The translations under genes were made by a program, and so were the position numbers. A stretch of DNA of 46,284 nucleotides from positions 1-46,284 of the forward strand of contig QZKU01000105.1 of assembly GCA_003598085.1 (NCBI GenBank). Reading direction: 5' to 3'. Under the pieces are notes generated by a model that was not told the origin of the DNA, ran no database searches, and saw only the letters and a program-made list of their open reading frames with translations. Source of the stretch: Candidatus Abyssobacteria bacterium SURF_5. GTDB lineage: Bacteria > Abyssobacteria > SURF-5. Positions 7,333 to 15,307 of the stretch are shown here, one piece after another. Every line of letters starts with the position of its first letter. Positions within the stretch are counted from its first letter, which is position 1.

Positions 7333-8904
7333 ATGCGGAAATATTACATCGTCATCCTTTGGACAGCGATACTGCTTTTTGCTTTTTGCTGCGGGGAAAA
7401 CCAGCCCCGCGCCGAAAATGCGCCGCTGCCGCAAGCGCTCGAAAAAATACCGCGAGAGGCATCCTCAATCATTCCTCCTTCAGTGGCGGGAGCCTTCTAT
7501 CCCGCGGATGCGGCCCGGCTGAAGGCGGATATCGCTTCATGTGTCGAATCCGCGGAAATTCCGGAGATGGAGGGAGAGATCGTCGCCGCCATCGTGCCTC
7601 ATGCCGGATACGCATATTCAGCGCCGGTCGCGGCATACGCTTACAAGGCAATCGCGGCCCGGCTGGAGCGGCAAAAATCTGAGAAACCGGAGGCCATCTT
7701 TATCCTCGCGTTCAGCCACAGGATTTCATATCCACATATCTCGGTTCTCCCCCGCGGCGCGATGGAAACTCCGCTCGGCCACGCTCAGGTCCACGAGACA
7801 AGCGCGGCGGAATTCATCAAGTCAAGCCCGCTCTTCTCTTTTGCGAAACAGCTTTTCATTGGAGAGCATTCGGCGGAAGTCCAGCTTCCCTTTCTGCAGG
7901 TGCTCCTGCCAGATGCTCCGATTGTTCCGGTTATTTTCGGTCAGCAAAGCGGTGCGAATATCCAAGCCGTCGTCGATGGACTCGAAAAGGCCGCCAAATC
8001 ACATCGGATCCTGGTTATAGCCACTACCGATCTCTCTCACTACAATCCGTACGAAACCGCTAACGCGCTTGATAAAGAAACCATCGATGTCATGCTCGAA
8101 GGAAATCCGAGACGGGCGGCTGCATTTCTCAGTGAACACTACGACCGAATGTGCGGAAGAGCGCCCGTCGTGGCTGCACTTTCTTTTGCCGAGAGTCAGA
8201 ATGCGGTTCCCGTTCTCCTGAAATACGCCAACTCGGGCGATACTGCGGGACGAAAAGACGCCGTCGTCGGATACGCAGCTCTTGTCTTTGTGAAAAAACA
8301 CGATGCGCCGCCGGCCGCCGCCCCGGAAACAGCCGATCAAGTTTCCCATGATGAATATCTCACCGAGGACGAAAAGAACATCCTTCTGCGGATCGCAAGA
8401 AACTCCGTTGAGACATATGTCCGCGAGAAAAAACAATATTCCCTTGAAGTTCCTTCAAGTGAACGATTGCAGGAGAAAGGAGCGGCCTTCGTAACCCTTA
8501 CCAAGAACGGTTCACTTCGCGGCTGCATCGGCCAGATGCAGGCCACTTTGCCCCTGTACCAAACGGTCGCTCAAATGGCGGTCGCCGCCGCCTCGCAGGA
8601 TCCTCGCTTTCCTCCCGTTCGTCCCGATGAACTCGACAGCATCCATATCGAGATCTCAGTCAATACTCCGCTTGCGCCCGTCGCCGGCCCCGAGGAAATC
8701 ATTCTGGGCAAACACGGAGTGGTCGTGGCGAAGGGATTGCGTCAGGGAGTGTTTTTACCGCAAGTGGCAACAGAGACGGGATGGACCAAAGAAGAATTCT
8801 TGCGGAACCTCTGCGTCCAGAAGGCCGGACTCTGGCCAGATTCCTACTTGAATGGAGCCCGCCTGTTCGTGTTTACCTCGATCGTATTCGAAGAGAAAAA
8901 ATAG
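7333..8904 (+). CDS. Secreted or membrane-tethered MEMO1-AMMECR1 fusion (AmmeMemoRadiSam B + A)
   Basis: 523 residues; ATG at 7333 with AAGGAG eight bases upstream. Residues 1-20 are a hydrophobic signal sequence ending in a Cys pair (LLFAFCCG), possibly an atypical lipobox. Residues about 48-320 are a MEMO1 domain: GAFYPAD, IVPHAGYAYSAPVAAYAY and TTDLSHYNPYE. Residues about 340-520 are an AMMECR1 domain with the hallmark LRGCIGQMQATLPLYQTVA and SQDPRFPPV. The fused A/B arrangement belongs to the AmmeMemoRadiSam system, which usually includes a radical SAM enzyme. None is adjacent here. The biochemical role of the system is not settled. The N-terminal export signal is unusual for these normally cytoplasmic domains. 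Confidence 0.9.
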   Translation: MRKYYIVILWTAILLFAFCCGENQPRAENAPLPQALEKIPREASSIIPPSVAGAFYPADAARLKADIASCVESAEIPEMEGEIVAAIVPHAGYAYSAPVAAYAYKAIAARLERQKSEKPEAIFILAFSHRISYPHISVLPRGAMETPLGHAQVHETSAAEFIKSSPLFSFAKQLFIGEHSAEVQLPFLQVLLPDAPIVPVIFGQQSGANIQAVVDGLEKAAKSHRILVIATTDLSHYNPYETANALDKETIDVMLEGNPRRAAAFLSEHYDRMCGRAPVVAALSFAESQNAVPVLLKYANSGDTAGRKDAVVGYAALVFVKKHDAPPAAAPETADQVSHDEYLTEDEKNILLRIARNSVETYVREKKQYSLEVPSSERLQEKGAAFVTLTKNGSLRGCIGQMQATLPLYQTVAQMAVAAASQDPRFPPVRPDELDSIHIEISVNTPLAPVAGPEEIILGKHGVVVAKGLRQGVFLPQVATETGWTKEEFLRNLCVQKAGLWPDSYLNGARLFVFTSIVFEEKK

Positions 8905-8962
8905 CATACGCTGTGCCAAATGCCCGCCTAAAAAAATTTTTTTTACCAGCTAAATTTTTTTG

Positions 8963-8994
8963 TTGACAAACCAAGATTTGGTGATATTATATCA
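8963..8994 (+). promoter_or_regulatory. Promoter with overlapping palindrome for the receiver-domain gene
   Basis: TTGACA at 8963-8968, 16 bases, TATTAT at 8985-8990. A perfect 13-base palindrome, TGATAT-T-ATATCA (8982-8994), covers the -10. A smaller inverted repeat, ACCAA-GAT-TTGGT, lies in the spacer. Both could be repressor sites. Seen directly; function is inferred. Confidence 0.6.
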
Positions 8995-9035
8995 CTGCAT
9001 CGGCGCTCTTTCCTCTGATGGCGGTCGGAGATTTC

Positions 9036-9473
9036 ATGAAAGCAAGCTCAAAGAAGACCAAGCGTGTCTCGCATCCTTCCAAGCCGACAAAAACCAAAAT
9101 ACTTGTCATCGACGACGATTCCGCAGTCGCGGAAATGCTGAGGAACTATCTCGGCGGGAAAAGATGTTTTGTCGTCCTCTCGGCTTCGACCGGAGGCGAG
9201 GGAATTCAGCAGGCCATCGAGCAGATGCCGGACCTTATCCTGATTAATACCCGGCTCAGCGATATGAACGGACTCGATGTTCATGAGCACTTGAAGCAAA
9301 ATTCGGGCACGCGAGCGATTCCCGTTATCTATATTTCGTCTTTCTCCTCACTCCGAATAATCGAACAGGCCACAAAGCAAGGTGCAAAAGGATTCTTCAT
9401 GAAACCGTTTACCCTTTCGAATATCTACACCAAGATGGCCTCCGTCCTTCAAATGTCCCAGCCCGTCCACTAA
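9036..9473 (+). CDS. Single-domain response-regulator receiver with phospho-acceptor Asp replaced by Asn
   Basis: 145 residues. The ATG at 9036 follows GGAG at the right distance; the ATG at 9018 has no ribosome-binding site. A basic N-terminal tail of 20 residues precedes a CheY-like fold: acidic pocket D26-D28 (LVIDDDS), S101 at the Thr/Ser switch, and the conserved K123-P124 (FFMKPF). At the phosphorylation position the sequence is LILINTRLSDMNG, with N71 where Asp is expected. The codon is AAT, so this is not a reading slip. It probably works without Asp phosphorylation, as an atypical receiver. There is no output domain. It has its own promoter with a palindrome and converges on the frdB-like gene. 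Confidence 0.9.
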   Translation: MKASSKKTKRVSHPSKPTKTKILVIDDDSAVAEMLRNYLGGKRCFVVLSASTGGEGIQQAIEQMPDLILINTRLSDMNGLDVHEHLKQNSGTRAIPVIYISSFSSLRIIEQATKQGAKGFFMKPFTLSNIYTKMASVLQMSQPVH

Positions 9474-9491
9474 CAGTTCTAAGACACCCCG

Positions 9492-10148
9492 CTAACTCTC
9501 TTGCCCCAGCAACATCCCAATCGCATCCCTCCTGATCGCGATCCCCTTGACGCACCTGCACGCCGAGCAGCCGGCGCATTCATCCACCCCAAGCGCGCGC
9601 GCCTGCGCCCGCCTGTCTTCCTGGTCGCGAGGATCGAGATGCAGCAACGCGAGCCGCACAAAGACGTACGGGCCGCCGAAGCTTTCGTCTCTCCAGTCGA
9701 AGCGGGGACAGCTCGCCATACACCCATAGCATTCGAGACAGCCGATCAGCCGCCCGTATGCTTCCGGGACAGACAACTCCCCGAGCGCCGCCTGAATCGG
9801 TGGCATGACGTAAAGACGCTGCGACGAAATCCGGCGATCGACAGCAGAGCGATCAAAAATCAGATCGCGCAATGACGGAAGATTCTTTAAAGGGGAAAGC
9901 GTCATTCCGTCCCGCGCTCGCGTTGCGCACGCCAGCCGCGGCATCCCGTCCACCTGCAGCACGCATTGCCCGCACCTCGAGCCCCGGCAGCCATGCCGGA
10001 ACGCCAGCGTAGAATCACGCTCTTCGTAAATGCGCAGAAGCGCCTGGAGAACGGTGTCATTTTCTTTCAGTTCGACCGAATATGTTTCGGTTCGACAGGC
10101 GCCGCTCTCCGGATCGTATCGTTCGATGTGCACGTTTGCGGTCTGCAT
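9492..10148 (-). CDS. Fumarate reductase / succinate dehydrogenase-like iron-sulfur subunit
   Basis: 218 residues. The N-terminal ferredoxin domain has C54, C59, C62 and C74 for a [2Fe-2S] cluster (CRGSRCGQC). The C-terminal half has CLECYGCMASCP (C137, C140, C143, C147) for a [4Fe-4S] cluster. A second set, CAGCSACRC (191-199), is spaced differently from the classical 3Fe-4S site. The start overlaps the stop of the flavoprotein gene (TGATG), so the two are coupled. No membrane anchor subunit follows, so the complex is probably soluble or docks on another electron carrier. It is the last gene of the redox operon. Confidence 0.85.
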   Translation of the reverse strand: MQTANVHIERYDPESGACRTETYSVELKENDTVLQALLRIYEERDSTLAFRHGCRGSRCGQCVLQVDGMPRLACATRARDGMTLSPLKNLPSLRDLIFDRSAVDRRISSQRLYVMPPIQAALGELSVPEAYGRLIGCLECYGCMASCPRFDWRDESFGGPYVFVRLALLHLDPRDQEDRRAQARALGVDECAGCSACRCVKGIAIRRDAIGMLLGQES

Positions 10149-11959
10149 CAGTCGCTGTCTCCGAGGTTCAGACGCGCGTTGAGTATCTTCTCCTGTGTCT
10201 TGCGCGGCAGGAGCCCGAGTATGATGAATTGGATGCGCTCGCGGATGGGGTTCGGACCTCCCTTTGTTTCAAGACCATATTTTTCAAGTTTGACGTCCTC
10301 CCTCTCGACCGAAAGAGAGTCTTCGCTTTTCTTCACAACAACGCTCTTCAGCCGGTTCTCATCGCGCCGCGGGAAATCCGTCCGGACGTGTCCGCCTCGT
10401 GTTTCGGTTCGCTCAAAAGCGCTCCGCGTGACCGCCTCGGCTGTCACAAGCATTTTCTCCAACTCGAGCGCGTCCAGCCATTCCGGATTGTAGTCTCTCC
10501 GGGCGGCAACTGAAACATCCTCACTCCGCAGCCGTATCTCTTCTATTTTTTTGAGAGCCGCCTCAAGACCGCTTGCGTTTCGCACCGGCCCGACGTTCTC
10601 CCACATCGCCGCTCCAAGCTCGCGCATCAACTGGACGGGGCGCACCGAACCCTTTTTATCCCGCCACCGCCCGGCCCGCTGCTGTACCTCGCGCGCGTGA
10701 TCGAGATCTATCCGCGGGCGTTCCGTCTCATGAGCCGACTTCGCGGCGCACTCGCCCGCCAAAGAGCCGAAGATGAAAAGCTCGGCCAGCGACGTCGACC
10801 CGATGCGGTTCGCGCCGTACAGGCCGCCCATCACCTCGCCGGCCGCAAAAAGATTCGCCACCCCGCGCACGCGACACCGAGTATCCACCCGTACGCCGCC
10901 AAGTTGGTAATGCGCGGTCGGGAAAACATCCCACGGGATTTCCCCGCGCGCCGCCTCCTCGCCGTACGCATGCCGCACCGCATCGATCATCGAAGGAAAC
11001 GTCCGCTTGATGAACGCGAACATCTTCTTTCCGATTGGCCGCCGCAGGTTTGGCGAAAGATCGAGCAGGAGCCCGCCGTGCCCGGTCGCTTCGCCGCGTT
11101 GTCTCGCGAGCGCCATCGCGGCCGAAATCTCGGCCCGCGTCTTTGTGCGGATTCCCTTGATTATCTCCTCGCCGCGCGCGTTCAGTAATCTCCCGTACGG
11201 TCCCGCTATTGCGGGCTCTCCGCAGACGATGCCCACACTCGATTCCGGATGCGTGATCGCGAACGGAATGAACTGCTGCTGCTCCATATCGACAAGCTCG
11301 GCGCCAGCGTCGAGCGCCAGCGCAAACCCGTCGCCCGTAACCGAGCTTGAGTTGCTCGTGTGCGGATAAAACAACCGGCACAAGCCGCCGGTCGCGAGGA
11401 TCGTCTGCTTCGCTGAAATGCAAATGATTTCGCCGGTCGCCCACCGAAGACACACTGCGCCCGTAACTGATCCGTCTCTTTTCAGCAGGCTGAGGGCGAG
11501 GGTTTCATCGAGTACCGAGACGCCCGCTCCTGCCGCCGCAGCCCTGAGTGCAGTCCCGATCGGTATCCCCTCACAATAGCCGGTGAGCGTTCGCGGAAGG
11601 CTGTGGCCGCCCATTGCGGTGGGAAGAGGGGCCGGTTGACCCGATGAGTTGCGCGAGAAGATGATGCCGAATCGCTCCATCAGTTCCGCGGCGAGACCGG
11701 CGCGCTTGCAATATTCATGAACCAGCGCCTGATCGCTCAAGAACTCGCCGCCGACGATGATATCGCGCATCAAGGAATCGAGTGAGTCTTTCGGTGAGAT
11801 GTTTGGCCGTAGCACCAACCCGCCGGAAATGCGGGTGTTGCCGCAGCCGTAAGGCATTTTCGAGATGACTATCGTTCGCGAGCCCGTCCCTGCGGCGGTC
11901 GCGGCGGCAACCAGGCCGGCGCCGCCGGCGCCAATGCACAGGACGTCGCATTCGAACAT
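10148..11959 (-). CDS. Fumarate reductase / succinate dehydrogenase-like flavoprotein
   Basis: 603 residues. The FAD-binding start is CDVLCIGAGGAGLVAA (GAGGAG at 10-15). Active-site landmarks of the family include R275 in TKTRAEIS, H350 in PTAHYQLGG and R385 in RIGSTSLAEL. The usual QxHP motif reads QQFIPFA, so the His that helps bind the dicarboxylate is Ile (about residue 231). The C-terminal capping region RGGHVRTDFPRRDE is present. This points to a fumarate-reductase-like oxidoreductase, perhaps with a different substrate. The stop overlaps the FrdB-like start. The ATG at 11959 is 54 bases after hypA. Thiol:fumarate reductase or another enoate reductase is an alternative. Confidence 0.85.
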   Translation of the reverse strand: MFECDVLCIGAGGAGLVAAATAAGTGSRTIVISKMPYGCGNTRISGGLVLRPNISPKDSLDSLMRDIIVGGEFLSDQALVHEYCKRAGLAAELMERFGIIFSRNSSGQPAPLPTAMGGHSLPRTLTGYCEGIPIGTALRAAAAGAGVSVLDETLALSLLKRDGSVTGAVCLRWATGEIICISAKQTILATGGLCRLFYPHTSNSSSVTGDGFALALDAGAELVDMEQQQFIPFAITHPESSVGIVCGEPAIAGPYGRLLNARGEEIIKGIRTKTRAEISAAMALARQRGEATGHGGLLLDLSPNLRRPIGKKMFAFIKRTFPSMIDAVRHAYGEEAARGEIPWDVFPTAHYQLGGVRVDTRCRVRGVANLFAAGEVMGGLYGANRIGSTSLAELFIFGSLAGECAAKSAHETERPRIDLDHAREVQQRAGRWRDKKGSVRPVQLMRELGAAMWENVGPVRNASGLEAALKKIEEIRLRSEDVSVAARRDYNPEWLDALELEKMLVTAEAVTRSAFERTETRGGHVRTDFPRRDENRLKSVVVKKSEDSLSVEREDVKLEKYGLETKGGPNPIRERIQFIILGLLPRKTQEKILNARLNLGDSD

Positions 11960-12013
11960 CGATGCAGGGTTTTCGCTTGTGATCGATTGCGTCTTTTCTT
12001 CCCCGTCTTTCCC

Positions 12014-12355
12014 CTATTCTATCTCGATCTCCTTCACCGCCAATTCCATTCCCTGTATCACGTCAACGTCTTTGGATTGGCACTGCGCGCAGACGAATTC
12101 GTAGTTCTGCACCATGAAGACATTCTCGCACGACTTGCATTTCCCCTTGATCGGAACGGTTTCGACCTCGAGGACCGCTCCTTCGGCGGGCGTATCTTTC
12201 GTGATGAATTGGAAGAAGAACGAAAGCTGGGTCGGCACAATCCCGCGCAGCTCGCCGGCCCGGATGCGAACCGTCTTCAGTTTTTTCGCGCCGTTCGTTT
12301 GCGCCGCGTTCAGCGCGATCTTCAATATGCTTTGCGCTATCGACATCTCGTGCAT
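12014..12355 (-). CDS. hypA: Hydrogenase/urease nickel chaperone HypA
   Basis: 113 residues, the normal HypA length. The start MHEMSIAQSI carries the Ni-binding H2. The zinc site is two CxxC pairs, C73/C76 and C89/C92. The ATG at 12355 is six bases after the Fe-S protein stop. HypA passes Ni to [NiFe]-hydrogenase with HypB. No hydrogenase, hypC, hypD, hypE or hypF lies in the window, so the Ni enzyme served may be encoded elsewhere or be something other than hydrogenase. The identification is firm. Confidence 0.92.
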   Translation of the reverse strand: MHEMSIAQSILKIALNAAQTNGAKKLKTVRIRAGELRGIVPTQLSFFFQFITKDTPAEGAVLEVETVPIKGKCKSCENVFMVQNYEFVCAQCQSKDVDVIQGMELAVKEIEIE

Positions 12356-12360
12356 GATTA

Positions 12361-13428
12361 TTACAGCTTCCCTTTTTCCTGCATGATGGTGAAGATCATC
12401 TCGCGCAGGTCGCGCGCCGGCTGGGTGATTTCCTCGCGCCTCTTCATCGAGAGCGATTCCGTCGGACACACCGTGTTGCACAGACCGCAGCCGAGACATT
12501 TCTCGGGATCGACCTCGGCGACCTCGTTCACCGTGATAGCGCCAAAATAGCATCTGTCGGCGCATGCCCCGCATGCGACGCAGGTCTCGGCGTCTATATT
12601 TAACGTGAAATGAGAAGTGGCGATCGCTTTGGGATTTTTAAGCCGCGTCACGCCGCCAAGCAACCCGCAGCAGCAACCGCAGCAGTTGCAGATGAAATTG
12701 ATGCGCTTCTGGTTGTTGTCCGACAGGTGCACCAGGCCTTCCTCTTCGGATTTCTTAAGGGCCGCGTACGCCTCCTCTTTCGTTATCCGGCGCCCGAAAC
12801 CGCGCTCGACGACGTAGCGCGCGAACGGCCCGAACTGCAGGCACACGTCTTTTGAGCGGCCGCACGATTTTCCGAGCAACTCCATCTCGTGCCGGCAATA
12901 ACAGATTGCGAGCGCGAGATAATCGGCCTCGTCGATAAACTTGGACACGCACTCATAGGGGAATACCTCCACACCGCGCGGTATTTCCTGCTCGATCACG
13001 ACCACGCGCGCCATCTGCGTCTTGGACGCGAACAAATCCTTCGCCCAGCCCGTCTCGTACAACTTGTGAAACATGCCAGCCAGTTTTTTCGTCCGCTCGT
13101 TCACTTCGCCCTTCATGAACTGCAGCTCAGCGATCCCCGGCATCAGCGGAAGCAGGCTGTAGTAGTCGATCCCCTCCTGCGTGCGATGGTACGCCAGCCC
13201 TTTGTCGGCCATCGACTCGAACAGCGGCCTGAGGTCGGCCGCGGAGCGACCGGCATCTTCGCAAATCGCCGGCAGCGGCGTCGGCAGGATCGGCATGATT
13301 ACCGCCGCCCGCGCTTCGTCTTCCGTGAATAGTTCCTTCAATAGCTCGACAAAATTCTCCGTCCGCGGTGCGCCCGCAGGAAACTGGTTGAGCTTGTCGA
13401 TGAGTTGATCGTAAACTGATTCAGCCAT
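12361..13428 (-). CDS. Cys-rich multi-cluster ferredoxin-type protein
   Basis: 355 residues. The ATG at 13428 has GGGAGG upstream. Residues about 20-90 resemble a winged-helix fold. The middle has CYCRHEMELLGKSCG and VCLQFG (C176, C178, C189, C196), then the Cys cluster ICNCCGCCCG at 246-255. Two classical [4Fe-4S] motifs follow: CVACGACADRC (283-293) and CLGCGLCNTVC (311-321). Such proteins occur in anaerobes next to electron-transfer and acyl-CoA genes, but no reaction is established. It is likely an electron carrier or a cofactor-insertion partner between HypB and HypA. The dense CNCCGCCC stretch may hold an additional cluster or metal. Confidence 0.8.
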   Translation of the reverse strand: MAESVYDQLIDKLNQFPAGAPRTENFVELLKELFTEDEARAAVIMPILPTPLPAICEDAGRSAADLRPLFESMADKGLAYHRTQEGIDYYSLLPLMPGIAELQFMKGEVNERTKKLAGMFHKLYETGWAKDLFASKTQMARVVVIEQEIPRGVEVFPYECVSKFIDEADYLALAICYCRHEMELLGKSCGRSKDVCLQFGPFARYVVERGFGRRITKEEAYAALKKSEEEGLVHLSDNNQKRINFICNCCGCCCGLLGGVTRLKNPKAIATSHFTLNIDAETCVACGACADRCYFGAITVNEVAEVDPEKCLGCGLCNTVCPTESLSMKRREEITQPARDLREMIFTIMQEKGKL

Positions 13429-13459
13429 TTCGGCCTCCCGTGATTTCAACGGCAACTGC

Positions 13460-14131
13460 TTATCGCTTCTTTGCTTTCCGCTTCTTCTTCAGCTCCTTGC
13501 TCACCCATTCGACCCAGGCGCCCATTCCGTCCCCGGTCGTGCAGGAAAGCGGGAAAATCAGGAGTTTCGGGTTTATCTTGCTCGCGTTCGATTTCGCCTC
13601 CGTCATGTTGAAGTTCGTGTACTGCAGCAGGTCGATCTTGTTTATCAGCATCGCCGACGACTCGCGGAACATCAGCGGATACTTCAGCGGCTTTTCGTCG
13701 CCTTCGGTCACGCTCAGAAGCATCACCTTGTGGTCTTCGCCGATCTTGAATTCGGCCGGACAGACCAGATTGCCGACGTTCTCGACGAAGAGCACGTCGA
13801 TCTTCGAGCAGTCGATGTTGTTGACCGCGTTGAGCGTCATATTTGCGTCGAGATGACACGCGCTGCCGGTATTGATCTGCACGATTGGAATGTTGAAGCG
13901 CCTGAGGCGATCCGCATCGCGCGTGGTTTCGATATCGCCCTCGATCACGCCGACCCTGATCTTTTTCGGCTGCAGCTTCTCGATGGTCCGCTCGAGCAAG
14001 GTCGTCTTGCCCGCTCCGGGCGAACTCATCAGATTGATCGCGAGCACCCGATGCTCGGCGAGGCGGCCGCGGATCTCGTCCGCGATAACGTCATTCGCTT
14101 CAAGGATGTTGTTGAGTACTTTGATCTTCAT
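13460..14131 (-). CDS. hypB: Nickel-insertion GTPase HypB
   Basis: 223 residues from the ATG at 14131, which has GTGGAG upstream; an in-frame TTG at 14152 is less likely. The P-loop is SSPGAGKTT (36-44), followed by GVIEGDIET, the metal-site GSACHLDA (C92/H93) and the guanine-specificity motif NKID. There is no His-rich N-terminal nickel-storage stretch. A basic Lys/Arg tail closes the protein. HypB hydrolyses GTP to deliver Ni with HypA; here the two genes are split by the Cys-rich ferredoxin. It starts 21 bases after the acyl-CoA dehydrogenase stop. Confidence 0.92.
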   Translation of the reverse strand: MKIKVLNNILEANDVIADEIRGRLAEHRVLAINLMSSPGAGKTTLLERTIEKLQPKKIRVGVIEGDIETTRDADRLRRFNIPIVQINTGSACHLDANMTLNAVNNIDCSKIDVLFVENVGNLVCPAEFKIGEDHKVMLLSVTEGDEKPLKYPLMFRESSAMLINKIDLLQYTNFNMTEAKSNASKINPKLLIFPLSCTTGDGMGAWVEWVSKELKKKRKAKKR

Positions 14132-14152
14132 GTTCGTCAACTCCACGTTCAA

Positions 14153-15307
14153 TCATGTAAACGCGCTGATATCGGTCGCATATCGTCCGATCAGCAATTT
14201 CAGTATCTGGCTCGTGCCTTCATACAGGCTGGCCACGCGCGCGTCGCGCATGTAGCGCTCGACCGGATACTCGTTCGAGTAGCCGTATCCGCCGAACACC
14301 TGGATCGCACGGTTCGAGCACCGAAGCGCCGCCTCCGAAGCATACAGCTTCGCAAGAGCCGTCTCGCGCGTGTTGCGGACGCCCTTGTTCTTCAGGTGGC
14401 CCGCCTGGAAAACGAGCAGGCGCGCCGCCTCGGTATCCACGACCATGTCGGCAATCAGTTCCTGGACAAGCTGGAATCCCGCAATCGGGCGGCCGAACGC
14501 CATTCGCTCCTGCGAGTATTTGACGCTCGCGTCGATGCAGGCCTGGCAGATGCCGACACAGCCGGCGGCCACGCTGTAGCGCCCGTTATCGAGCGCGCTC
14601 ATCGCTATCTTAAAACCGTCTCCGACCTTGCCCAAAAGCGCGTCGTTGCTCACTTTCACGTCCTCGAGCGTGAGCGAGGAGGTATCGGCCGACTTCAGTC
14701 CCAGCTTCCCGTGAATCTGCCGCGAGGAAAACCCTTTTATATCGGTGTCCACGAGAAAGGCCGCCATTCCCTTATGCTTGAGGCTCTTGTCGGTCTGCGC
14801 GAAAATAATCGCCAGCTTCGACACGCCGCCATTCGAAATCCACATCTTATTGCCGTTCAGAATCCAACTATTGCCGTCCTCTTTCGCGGATGTCGAGATA
14901 TTCGCCGCGTCGCTGCCGGCATCGGGTTCCGTCAATCCGAAGCACGCGATGATCTCGCCCGCGCACGTTTTCGGAAGATATTTCTTTTTCTGCTCCTCGG
15001 TTCCCCACTTCAAAATCGTGAGCGCGCACAGAGAACTGGTGACCGACAGAACGGTCCGCACCGATGAACACGCGCGGCCGATCTCCTCCGTGATCAGCGC
15101 GTAAGAAATGAAGTCCATGCCTGCGCCGCCGTATTCTTCCGGGATCGCCGCCCCGAGAAATCCGAGTTCGGCCATCTTCTGTACGATATCGGCGGGGAAC
15201 TTCTGCTGTTCATCGTTCTCGCGGGCGACCGGTACGATCTCCTTTTCCGCAAACTCGCGCGCCGTTTGCCGGGCTGCCCGCTGCTCATCCGTCAACTCAA
15301 GATGCAT
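14153..15307 (-). CDS. Acyl-CoA dehydrogenase
   Basis: 384 residues. The ATG at 15307 is preceded by GGGAGGAGC. The family signatures are intact: CFGLTEPDAGSD near 125-137, WISNGG near 160, and QVFGGYGYSNEYPVERYMRD near 340. The catalytic base Glu lies in LYEGTSQI near 365. FAD-dependent alpha,beta-desaturation of an acyl-CoA is expected, with electrons passed to ETF or another carrier. No etfAB is in the window, so the neighbouring iron-sulfur and FrdAB-like proteins are candidate partners by context. The start overlaps the QueG-like gene by 11 bases. Confidence 0.93.
   Translation of the reverse strand: MHLELTDEQRAARQTAREFAEKEIVPVARENDEQQKFPADIVQKMAELGFLGAAIPEEYGGAGMDFISYALITEEIGRACSSVRTVLSVTSSLCALTILKWGTEEQKKKYLPKTCAGEIIACFGLTEPDAGSDAANISTSAKEDGNSWILNGNKMWISNGGVSKLAIIFAQTDKSLKHKGMAAFLVDTDIKGFSSRQIHGKLGLKSADTSSLTLEDVKVSNDALLGKVGDGFKIAMSALDNGRYSVAAGCVGICQACIDASVKYSQERMAFGRPIAGFQLVQELIADMVVDTEAARLLVFQAGHLKNKGVRNTRETALAKLYASEAALRCSNRAIQVFGGYGYSNEYPVERYMRDARVASLYEGTSQILKLLIGRYATDISAFT

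Noticed and set aside
13730-15067. Long open frame on the plus strand (445 codons)
   Set aside because: It lies antisense to hypB and the acyl-CoA dehydrogenase, has no recognisable motifs and is explained by GC-rich codon use on the other strand.
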